Shown here piece by piece: positions 24,801-35,616 of a stretch of DNA of 64,000 bases (positions are counted from its first letter, which is position 1; each line of letters opens with the position of its first letter). The notes beneath the pieces are model-generated. The model searched no databases and had not been told where the DNA came from. It worked only from the letters and a program-made list of their open reading frames with translations. Origin of the DNA: Sarcocystis neurona (lineage: Eukaryota; Apicomplexa; Conoidasida; Eucoccidiorida; Sarcocystidae); assembly GCA_000727475.1 (NCBI GenBank), contig KL647321.1:1-64000 (forward strand). Direction: 5' to 3'. The position numbers were made by a program, and so were the translations under genes.

Positions 24801-27074
24801 AACGTGTAACATTATGCGGATAGCCTGACTACAAATGTAGAAGGCTTAAGGGTCCCGGTATGTGTGGAAAAGCTGACACGGGAGCGAAACACAAGGCCCG
24901 AGTCGAGGCTGCTCAGAGAACTCCGTGGCGCACATATATGTGTATGAGAGTGTGAAGCGGCCTCCACGTGTCCCCGTATCTACTTCTGCTGTTTGTGCCA
25001 CTGGCTTGCTTCGAGCTGTTTTTTTACTGTGAATAAGCAGGCGCCCCTGGTTGCACGTAGGAAGACACGCATTTCGAATAACGTCCTGCACTGCAATTCA
25101 AGTAGAGAAGCGCACTTTGATATAACCCCGCTGGCGGACGTCTTATACGACTATTAAGATTCCTTACGTCTACGGGGTTGCCTTCACCAAATTCTGTGAC
25201 AGCTACACCGTTTCGGGCGCATTAGATGATACCGGCTCCTTTTTCCAGATAAATGTGCTTCAGCATTAGTTCGCAGGAGCCCGCGTTGTACCAGGCGCCC
25301 GGAAACATGTTAGTGAACTGATAAATGATGCACCCGCGCGCCGGCAGATAGAGCCTAACACACTCGCGATGAGAACGTAGTGTATGTGCAAAATCAGCTC
25401 AGCCGTCAGCGGGTATCATTCCAGTACGTGCGGAACATCCAGAGGCAAATCCTGAGGTCTACCCGGTTTCCTGTCGGAAGTTTACGGTGCGCCAGCACTG
25501 ACCAACCTCTAACGTGAGGCGCTCGTGGGGTTCGGCTTGCTGTGTACGAGTATCTTTCGACACCCTCTTCACGGTGTGGTGTTCGTGACAATCGTGTACG
25601 TACGTGTGGTGGATGCCTCACTTCCCTTTTTCGCTTTCCGTGTCCTCCCCAGAGTGGTACGAGTACAATGGCATATCTTCGTCGAAATACATGGGTTAAA
25701 GGGAATTGTTTTGAAAACGCGCTTCAGAGCAATACGAAGCACTAATAGTCTTAAAACTTCAGCATGATGCTCATGGTTCAAGCACAGCGGAAACTACTTG
25801 AGTCTCTCTTAACGCCTTCAGGCTGAGGGTGCCTCGGTGAAGCTGGCACCGCTACCGTTGTGCACCAAGCACCGCCTGCCCCTACCCAGCTCAAGTTTAC
25901 CACACCGGAACGTATCCTCACAAGTTTATAGATCGCATGCACCTGCGACCATGTTGCGGTCTATACTAAGGATGCTGGGATATTCTGGAGTATTTTTCCA
26001 AGTACTGTGCCTGGACAGAGTGCCGGTTTGTGAACGACGTGGCCAGCTACAGTAGTCGCTGATAGTCGCTGTTACGCGTTTTCACGTGCATACTGTAAGG
26101 CTCAATTTTTACACCGAAAGCATAACTACAGTGCCGTACGCGTGCCACGTTGCCTGACGGCTGAACGGTCGCGGCGTGTCTACGCCTGTGTTTTTTTTTC
26201 GTAATTAGTGACAGGGATCACTGAGTGGTGCACTTTATCTGCCTCAGCCTTCAGCTTCGTCATAAACGTCTCAGGAGGTCAATAAGGGGGAAAAAGAAGC
26301 AGCCCACCCATATCCGATGCAAGGTAAAGCTGTTCCCGTTGACATTTCTGCCTACCTTTCAGCGTCGCGCATCGCTATGCAGCAAAGAGTACCACTCCAC
26401 TACGTCTCGTGCGGCCTCGCGGATTGTACTGCGTGCTCACACTCCTGTTAATTCCGTTAGAAGAACAGGGTATAGTCCGTGCGCGCGAAAGACACCAGCG
26501 GACGGAGATGTCGAAAAGTGGAATTCTGGCCGGCGGCACTACGGCATCGTGTCTTTACCTGCGACACACCAGCTGTATGACTGTGTACTGGCTTCACGCT
26601 GTGATTTAGACACCGTCTTCTCGGAGTGTTTCGCCTTCGGCACATGATTCTGAAGTGTATTTCTTCGTACTCTTCCTAAGGTTGTCCTGCACGAAATTCT
26701 GCGCGGTGATGTTTCCCGTTTTTCAGAAATTTCGTACGTTTTATCGAAAGGCTGCATGGTGCATGGGTTGGGAAAGATGACTCCGCCTCAGGTTATCAAA
26801 CCGCAAAACCAACTTTCATAATCTCAAGGCAAGTAGTACAAATCTGAAAGTCGGTACGTAAGTTGCTCCGAAAAAGGAGTCCGCGGACGCTGAAACGTCC
26901 ACTCACGGTGCATCAGTAGCGGAGGGCTGCACCGGTGCCTGGTGCGTTTGCTGCAAAAGTTTGGCCCCATTTCAAAATTGAATATTCATTGTGCTGTTTC
27001 TTAATGCTCGTCTGAGTTATCTAACATGAGGAGGGCTTTGAGGAGTGAGCCACAAGCACAGCCCCTGAGACAAG
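21890..27074. other. 5.2-kb spacer between the divergent phosphatase-like paralogues
   Basis: This lies between the start codons of the two head-to-head paralogues and presumably contains both promoters. It includes a structured inverted repeat at 22153-22201. ORFs up to about 140 codons occur (for example 26225-26647 +, 24028-24402 -), but none is recognisable or shared between the two halves by eye. No supported gene was found. Confidence 0.4.
22153..22201. repeat. Two-step imperfect palindrome upstream of paralogue A
   Basis: The outer arms TTGCAATGG (22153-22161) and CCATTGCAA (22193-22201) are perfect complements. The inner arms GTCGTAC (22163-22169) and GTACGAC (22181-22187) are also perfect, around an 11-base loop. 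It lies about 260 bases upstream of the minus-strand start codon at 21889, so it could be in the promoter or 5' leader. Confidence 0.7.
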
Positions 27075-30000
27075 ATGGCGGCCACCGGGGCTTGTCTTTT
27101 GTTGACGGCGTGGGTGCCGCTTTATTTCTCGTTCTTATTCCTTTTCGAAGAGCCACTAGAATGGCACACAAGGTCGGAGGGGTGCTGTGGAGAACTTGCA
27201 CATGTGGAAGGGAGAAAACAGCTGGGGTGTGTATTTGCTGCGGCACGAAAATCTAACTCGGCACTTAGCGTGACGGGGAGGAGACAGACACACCAAACAG
27301 AGAAGGGCAACTGGGTTTTCTTGCCGTTCAAAAAACTCAAGTACCGCCTGTTCGGATGGACTCCTGTGGATCGCATTGTGGCAGGCATAAACATGGACCT
27401 GATTTACCTTCTTGCTGGTAATCCACGCGGAGACGTACCACGGGTAATCCAGGCATCTATGGACGACTTAATAATCCTTTTCTTTCGTTGGTTTGATGAG
27501 GATGATTTGGTGTGGCCACTGCAGCGAGAAGTCACAAAAGCTGCACTGTTTCGAGAACACTATCGGTACGCACGCCAGTTCCTCCATGAAGTCTCTGAAG
27601 AAGAGCAGGAGCCACTTGCGCCACAGTCGACGCCGGTTCCGTCAGTGCAAGAGTATCGGCAGCTGTCCGCGGCACAACGGCGCCTCCGCAACTGGTTTTT
27701 CGACGGAAACACGTTCGTGAAACGTGACCGAGGAAGGGCGAAAAATGACTATCTTACCGAAGATGATGTGGACTTCATGCGAGGACTCCCTTTGAGCGTC
27801 CTCCGCATTGCCAGAGGAGTCTTTGCACCATCGATGCCTGCATCAGTGGCGCGCCTATCCGAAGAACTTAAAATCCGGAATATAACAACAGTTAACCAGC
27901 TACTTGAGGAGACAAACTTCATCGATTTCTTTGCGTTGTTTGATATCTTTGACGAAATGTACACGCAGGTGGACGTACTTCGCGAATTTCATCGAAACTG
28001 GGTAAATGAAGGTATCGCTAATCTTCCGCAACAGTCGTTGCCACCTGGACAGTGGACAGGGGCGCAGAATCTTACTGCTCTTCTCACAAGTCCAAAAACA
28101 TCACCTGCCGAATTCCCAAAGTGCTCCACGCTCAAGTGCTTTATGCGCCTGAAGTGGAGCAGCACACCAGTCCGTTTTATTCAAGTTGTGAAGCAAAACG
28201 TGAACTCCCTCAAGCTGCTGTTGGTAGGGAACAGTGGAGTGGCGAAGCCGGTAATAGATCACGAGAAGGGGTGGATAGACAAAGTCAAAATCTTCTTCGG
28301 GTTCGATGAACTTCAGCAAACGGTGGCAGCTCTTAAAGACTGGCATGCCAGGGAAAAAGCGGACGCTGTCCTCGGTCTGGGGAGTATCCTTGGGATACCC
28401 TCTGCGACAAGTGTGCGAAGTGAAAGGTTCGAAACAAAGTGGTACAATGTTTTTGTCAAGGTGAGCTTGTACGTGCGCTTCACCGCTTCGTGCCATTTCA
28501 TGTGCCCGCGACGTGTATGCGCCTCGGTGTCTACACCTGATATCTGCAATTCCAGCTCTACGTGAATGCAACGCTAAAATGTGTTTTAAAGTGAAATGCA
28601 ACCGCACGTCGAGGCGAAGCGGTCAACCCACGACAGTGAGCTTAGCAGCGATTCCAGCGCACGTGATACGGTACCGCATAACACCGATACGTGTCTGAGG
28701 CGTCACAAAGTCTTCTGCCCCATCAGCAACTTTTGCGCTCTGCTGCTGTGGTCCTGCTTCGTTGCCGATTTGTGTGGCGTAAAGTAGTCGGATGTTGTAA
28801 GCGCGTTTGTGGTGCGTCTGACTTAAAGTGCTTTCCTCTTCCCTTCAAAAACTCTGTCGTTGCCGCTGTCCTGCATCTCAGCATGCCACCTAAGGAGTGG
28901 TGTGCCTTTACGATTACGCAGGAAGGGGGCCTGGATGTACCGTGGCTGATGACCGTTGGAGAAGACGAGGGATTGCTGAGTCCTGCTACGCCAATTCGGT
29001 ACCATTATACTCTGCAACAGCCGAACTGGTATATGCCGAATGACATGTATACTGTAGTTTTTCGGTTCCAAGCTGATATGACGCTGGAGAACGGCGCGCT
29101 TCAGCGAGATGACTTCACCGTGACCGTCGTGAACCTCAACACGTGGGCTCTGCTCGCAGGAAATCCCATCAGTAAGTACATGAACGACACGTGGACAGAA
29201 TTTACATGCGTCGCCTGTAGGGGATGGACTGCGCGAACAGAGCGCGCTCCCAGAAGTCGCGTGTATTCCTGGTGATATTGAAAATCAGGCTAACAAAAAT
29301 GCCTCACCGCATAAACGGCGGTCGAACAGACACACTAGCACACTGGCAAATTACCCCAAAATTGTTACTGCACATTTGATCATGTAACAATGTATAAACC
29401 CACCGGAACTTTTATCGCTGTGTTTTGGCGTGGCGCAGCTAACAATATACAAATGCAGTTGGAAAGAATGACGTGGATCAGCCGCCAGTTGTTTGCGGCC
29501 GCAAAAAGAAATTCTACCTGGCTGATCGTGATGGGCCACCATCCGGTGGTCTCCACTGGAGTAGGAGGCAAGCAGGCTCGACTGCAGTATCTTGAGGATA
29601 TCTACGCGGGAAGTTATTACCGCGGATGGGAGCACCTCGTATTGCATCACCTATTCTTTCACTATCAAGTCGACGCGTACATATCAGGCCACGACTACCT
29701 TATGGAATATAACACAATGGAAGATCTTGATAACAATACAACCATATCGTTTATTAATAGTGGATCCACCGCGCGCATGATGGATAGAAATATTGGACGT
29801 GGCTGGATTGGCCGTCTGAGAGGTGCGTTGTATCCCGTGCTTTGTTTTGCCGGTCGTCGGGTGCTTTTCCTAGCCGATCCCGGCGGCTGTGCGCCTCGTG
29901 GTTACGAAAAGAGTGACGCAATTGGATGGTTCGCCCCTAAATTTGGGAACTTTAAGATTAACTTTCTACAACGCGTCATTGACACTACCGGTTTCACCAG

Positions 30001-33000
30001 TCTACAACTGACGAAAGATTACATGGTTGTGGAATTCATCGACGGAAGGACAAAAACACCTGCAACGCGAAGGCTGCAACGGCGCAGCAACAAGAGGACT
30101 CGCGACGTCACTTTCGCTAACCCGATTGAAGTGGGACGCCAGAAGTATGAGGAGGTGCAGCAAAGGAGGGAAGATTTTGTAAGGGCTAACCTTGAACTAC
30201 TTCGTAAGGAGATTTACTTTGCAAAACGTTGCCCGGTATTGGCAGAGCGCATAACAAGCTACATTCGAGAGATCAACAGCATGGTAGACCGGTACGAGAG
30301 AATTCGCCGAGAGAAAGAGGCATTCCAAAAGATGACGGAGATGGACATTGAAGACGCTGCCGCCGTGGGGCTGGATTGGGACATGGAAATCGAAAGGGCT
30401 ACCGCAGAGATGCGCGCAGTGTCGAAGTATTACCATAGTTTGAAAGAGAAGTACTCTGATCTGCTTGCTCTCAAAGACACTCTACCCCCGGGGGATGATC
30501 CCCGCTACACAGAGCTGCTACAACACGAGAAAACCATGATGAACTTGAAAAGAACCAGCCTAGGCCTTGTTCGCCGACTGGGATTAGATGCTCCTATAGA
30601 AGTTGGAGAGCAATATTCTTTGATTGAGAAGAAGATTGCGGCGCTTTCTACCACCATAGGAGACCTCGAAAAGGCCATTAAAACTGTACGGGCACCCATA
30701 TCCAAAGGAACGACTGGCAAGCAGAAGTCGCAGCAGGCGACTGGGGACTCGAAAGAGCTACTCATCGCCCGACTGCTAGAAACTGAACAGAAACTTCTGC
30801 AAGTGCAGGGAGTTCTCCGTGGTGGGCAGCAGGCAGACATCAGAATGTCTTTAGAGAGGGCTAGCAAGGTAAAACAGCAGCTGGAAACGAAGTTGAGTAA
30901 CCTCCGTGCTCAGCTGTCCACGTATTTAGAGCCGTTGCACCCCTCGTTTGTCTGGCAAAGGCAACAGGAATTGAATTCAGCGGAGACGAAAATGAGGCAG
31001 ATGACAAGTTATCTAGCGCGCATGCAAAGGAAGACTGTATCGGCTGCAGAAGCGGCGGAAGACGACGTCCGCGCAATTGAACAAGCCCAATCACAGTTGC
31101 AAGAGCTTCAGGCACAGGTACAAAAACTTCAAGAACTTCTGGTGTTCCGCCAAGTGACACCTCTTCAGCAGCAGTATCTAGACAAAAAGGCAGCACTTGC
31201 AACGGCTCAGCTTGTTGAAGCACAAAGAAATTATCTCCAAGGAGAAGAGAACGACGTTCAACAAGTGAAACACTCCCTCAGTCTTGCAACAGAAGCAAAA
31301 AGGCATCTGAAGAGCGAGCTCGAACAGCTAGAGCAACAGGTGAATGAGGAATTGCAGAAGGCAGTTAGTGAATGGGAGAAACAACAAGCATTCCAGAAGG
31401 AAAACAGGCAGGAGCAAGGAACAGAAACAGGGCACGAAAGGATAGGGGAAGGAGGGGCACATACACTCAGGGTAGAAATGAGTGTACCTGAATCTCCGAC
31501 ATATCCAGGAACGGGTGAGAACGACGTGGCAGTGAACGCAAGCCCCCCTTCGACGCCTGCGAAGACAGAGACACGTCGTTTATCCGAAGTGCGCCCAGTG
31601 CGCGACAGTCGAGGACTTATCAACCCAGTGGGCGGGAAAAATTTTGCTGGATTCTGGAGAGAACAGAAAGAGGAATCAAGCAGAAACCTGGCTAAGCGTA
31701 TCTTTCGAGCACCACCCGCAGCTCTCCCCGTGGGGGGTCGCAGGCTATCTGTATCTCAGTCCGTGAAAACTTCTGCAGAAGACTCCGGGACACCCGGTGG
31801 AGCTCAAGCCATATCTGCAGAACTGTCTGGGGAGAGCATCCACACATCTAGCGGAAAAGTCTCCCCATCTGTAGAACGTCGTTCCCGGATACAGCCAGGA
31901 AACGGTGGAAAAAAAGGTAGAGAACAATCTGAGGAGCGACAACGCCGTACAGCTTCCAGCAGAGGGTCGTCCAAAACCTCCGCTGAGCGCGGTCGTGAGA
32001 CAGTAGAAGCCGTAAATACTGGAAGAAATTCTCACACACTAGGTGCCGAACAGAAAGCCGAGAGCTCCGTTAAAGCAGAGGGTGGGACGCCCGAAACAAA
32101 GCGGACGCCACAAGAAAAAAAAGCCTCGGCTGCGGAGGAGGGCAAGTTGCCCGACGCAAAGCGTACGCCGCGGAAGAAGAAGCATCAGAATGCTCAGGAG
32201 AAAGGCTCCGCAGGCGTCAAAGCGCTAGAAGTTCAGGGCGCTGCACCAATTGAAGATGAATACCTAGAAGAGGAGCTGGATAAGATAGATGTTGGACCAC
32301 TTGACGGGTGTCAAGCAATCCCCATCCTCGACGTCATGGTGCGCAGAGCGCTGAATCCCGAAGGGAATGCAGATGATGATACGAAATGTGAGAATCTTTT
32401 TGCGGATCGTGCCTTGAACCGTCAGTTGGTAACTCTTACAAACAATCAGCTGCTCTCGAGAGGTTTACAGGGTTTGGGAGCCTCCGTACACCCTGTACCG
32501 TCTGTTCACATCTCTCGCGGTTGGCGCCTGTACTTTCAAGACACCCCGAAAATCATGTTTAAAGCGTTGATGAGAGATTTAAAAGCAGGACTGTCGTTTG
32601 TAGAGAAAACGTTCAGGCGCGTCACGGAGGGGGCAGCCCTGCGTCAAAAACTGCAAGAAAAATCGCAAGTTGCCGCGCAGGCTTCCCACAACACTACACT
32701 GCATAGTGCGGAGAAAACATCGTCTGAAGGCACGGAAAATGGCCCTAAGGCTGCAGTGCCTGGGAGCGCGGATTTCCAACATCACCGCCCCGCAAGCCAG
32801 CTCTCGAAGGAGCTTCCGACGGACGAACAGCGGAGACACAGCACTGCCCAGCAACCCGCCGAAAGCACCATGGTACTCAGTCAAGGATCGAGACCGGGAA
32901 AGACGTCGCCTGGGGGCACCGAAAAAGATTCACAAGGTGAGCAGCGGACGGACAGCACTGCTCAGCAGCAGACCGACAGCACTATGGTACTCAGTCAAGG

Positions 33001-33343
33001 ATCGAGACCGGAAAAGCTTTCGCCTGGGGACACCGAAGAAGATTTGCAGGATGAGCAGCGGACCGACAGCACTGCTCAGCAACCTGCCGAAAGCACTATG
33101 GAACTCAGTCAAGAATGGAGACCGGAAATGGCCTCCCCTGGGGGCACCGAAAAAAATTCACAGAACGATCACCCCTCTAGTGCAAACCAGTCTGCCAGTG
33201 CCTTGAAGCAACCTACGATGGACGAAAAGCTAATCGATAGCACCGCTGAGCCGCTAGAATCAGCTGGTCAGTCAAGATCGGACAGTGGCGAAAAAAGGTT
33301 CGTTGGGAGCAAACGTGAAGAGAGGATACGGCCCACCAGTTGA
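27075..33343 (+). CDS. Degenerate purple-acid-phosphatase-like protein with coiled coil and tandem repeats (paralogue B)
   Basis: Three exons, 27075-28460, 28922-29171 (250 nt) and 29439-33343, have the same phases (0, 1) as the paralogue on the opposite strand. They give 1846 residues. The start is an ATG in a good context followed by a signal peptide (LLLTAWVPLYFSFLFLF). The phosphatase-like core runs from about residue 377 to 770. Its blocks read GNSG (385-388, family GDWG), GLGSILG (family GDxxY; even the Asp is lost), VGEDE (family GNH), VMGHHP (576-581, kept) and SGHDY (628-632, family GHDH). Loss of metal ligands is therefore more advanced than in paralogue A, and catalysis is unlikely. 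A charged and Gln-rich coiled coil follows, then a Lys/Glu/Pro-rich spacer absent from A, then the conserved block starting at IDVGPLDGCQAIP, and finally three 38-residue repeats near the C-terminus. The function is unknown; an adaptor role in the secretory or membrane compartment is inferred. Confidence 0.82.
32825..33166 (+). repeat. Three 38-codon tandem repeats in paralogue B
   Basis: Units start at 32825, 32939 and 33053, exactly 114 bases apart, so the reading frame is kept. Each unit contains a core like EQRTDSTAQQPAESTM followed by LSQ.SRPEK.SPGGTE. Copy 1 is the most divergent at its start. Paralogue A has no counterpart, so the array arose after the duplication or was lost in A. Confidence 0.93.
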
Positions 33344-34434
33344 CGGTTTGCAGTTACAGAAAGACGCAAGTCACCTGTGGAAAAGGGGTCGGCAGTAAAG
33401 GCCAGCCATCACACGTTGTAGTCAGACGTTTCGGAAAATTGCCCCACTCGTTCTGTAATACGCATTAGTGACGTGCAGTGGTACGGCAGTCCAGCCATCG
33501 GATCCTGTTAAACTCTAGGGGAACTAATGCAGTCCTGCAGTCGGACAGCCCACGCAAATACGCCGTTGGGAATCATTCACATGTCCCCTCCTACCGCTGC
33601 ACATCTCCAACTGTAGTAGATTATAAGACGCACGAGAATTGGCACCCCTTAGAACACATGCAGTCCCAAAGACAAGATCGACAGACCATCAGAGTATGCT
33701 TCTGGGACGAGGCTTTTAGTCCTTGCACGCCGCGCGCTTATTCATGACATATATCTTAGGTGAAACAGGATACCTCATGAAAGGGAGATTGTCCACTATC
33801 AGTGGTCGTACCTGCAGCGTTACAGTGTTGACTACAGAATATCCATCAGAAGCGCTAGCTCGAACGCTCCGCAGGCCTTTGTATCTCGCAACGCTCTTGG
33901 AATATAGTAGCCCTGGTGAAATATCAGCTTCTTTCGCTTTGCATGGAGTGTGTCGTGTTCGTCAGGTCTGCCCCGCAGTTCCCAGGATGCTCCGAGCAAG
34001 TCGCCGTACGCTTGACACATTTTAAATAGAAGTTCACATTTACTGACGACTGCCATCCTCTTTCAGTCAGTAACGTCTATACGCGGTTCGTAGAGAATAT
34101 ACCGTGAATGTGGACTTTGTAGAGAACGTCTGCCCGATTTCGGACTCTGCTGCCATGAGGCTCGAATTCTCCACGAAGTCTCGCCATCAAAAGGTCTGTG
34201 CTTGTTGGTGTGTGTGCACAGCCATGTTTGAACAATCCGTCGTACCTGACCTGTTCTTCTGAAGACGAGCTGCACGAATGTGTAAATCGAAAATTTGAGA
34301 TTCGTGCAAATCTGCAAGTTTATTTTGGTGGCAGTGACATACGTTTCGGCTTCGGATGCTCATATTGAGCACCGAGATCTCCTCACACATCAACGTGCTT
34401 ACTGGCGTCGTTATTATTGCTGCGTACCCTGCAG
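33344..34434. other. Downstream flank of paralogue B; possible 5' exon of next gene
   Basis: Overlapping open frames lie near 33723-34025 (+) and 33832-34056 (-). Either could be coding, and they are shadows of each other. The plus frame might supply an upstream exon to the gene at 34435, but no strong donor settles this. Confidence 0.35.
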
Positions 34435-34906
34435 GACCACCCTGGATACGTGACCACACTAGTGTGTTCCTGTAAGTTGCACTTCACACCTGAAGGCGCA
34501 TTCTGCGAGGTTGCGTTTCCAAGCGGAAGGCATTTGTCCTTCCAGTTCAACGTAGAACCTAGCACGCACACAGGCGTCGACAGCCTTTCAACGTCAAAAG
34601 TGCGTATAGGGGGGCGAATCGTCATTAGGCGATATGGTGCAAAATCTACACTTCAGTTCGCAGGCCGACTTTTATAGAATGGAGCTGGTTCAGAACATTA
34701 GGGTTCCTGTCGTAATTGACAGCTTCATCGCGAATAGTTGGCGACAGGAGATGCGGACGTTCATCGCCTGCAGGCAGGAAAGGATCCGACTGAAACTCAA
34801 CCGTGTACGAGTCAGCAAGTCTCACACTAGGCGGGAGAAACTAGAGAAGACGGAGGCAGACGAGAGTCCACAAGCAGCGTGCACAAGTTCGAGGCATAAT
34901 GATTAG
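34435..34906 (+). CDS. Hypothetical protein, two phase-matched exons (5' end not found)
   Basis: Exon X runs 34435-34599 after CCCTGCAG and before GTGCGT. Exon Y runs 34664-34906 after TTCGCAG and ends in TAG. The junction is phase 0 and the implied intron is only 64 bases. The reading has varied, protein-like composition (for example CEVAFPSGRHLSFQFNVEP, then MELVQNIRVPVVIDSF) and ends in a basic, helical tail. I do not recognise the family. An unspliced reading of exon X also stays open for 26 more codons. A start codon and upstream exon are missing, and the 64-base intron is short, so the model is provisional. Confidence 0.4.
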
Positions 34907-35616
34907 TCGCGCACAGGATTAACAGCGAAAGAACTTTGAGCGCGACGCAGGGCCCCCCGGTGAAAATACTCTGTACACATACGTGCAGCATGCAAACATT
35001 AGACGGTGGGGACTAACGGCGGCAGCACGGGTGTTTGTAGGAATGTTATTCGCCTCAGGTTTTGGAGGACATCCTTGACTTGTTGAATCTTAACGCAGAA
35101 AACCATTAAAAGCCGCTCCATCCTCGATCTCCATAAGCGCATACAACAGCCACACACTGGCACACACTTTTTTCTACGTTCGCGCCCAACTGCGTGACTG
35201 CACAGACCTGTGATCTCGCACCAGCAGGCCACGTGCCATCACGTACGCAAAAGTTAGCGGACACTTGTGCGCGTGTAGACGATCTCCTACTTTACCTATG
35301 TACACAAAAGTGCGCACGTTGTACAAGTAAGAACTGATACACACGTATACCCTTCTAATTTCTGGAGCACGTCGCTGCTGTAGGAGTACGTACATACGTA
35401 CGTATATAACACATATGTACGTATATTTCATCTACCCTTCCGTGCGTGCTTGTCAAATTCGCTAGAAAGATGGGACTCTCAGTCCGAAACAGAAAGGGTA
35501 TAACGCAAATCGGTTCAGTGTTGAGGCCAGTCAATTGGAAACGAGAAACCTTGCTGCGAGGGAGCAGGTGAAGCGACACACTCCGTAATCATGCGACTGA
35601 AGCTTCGTCCACTTAC

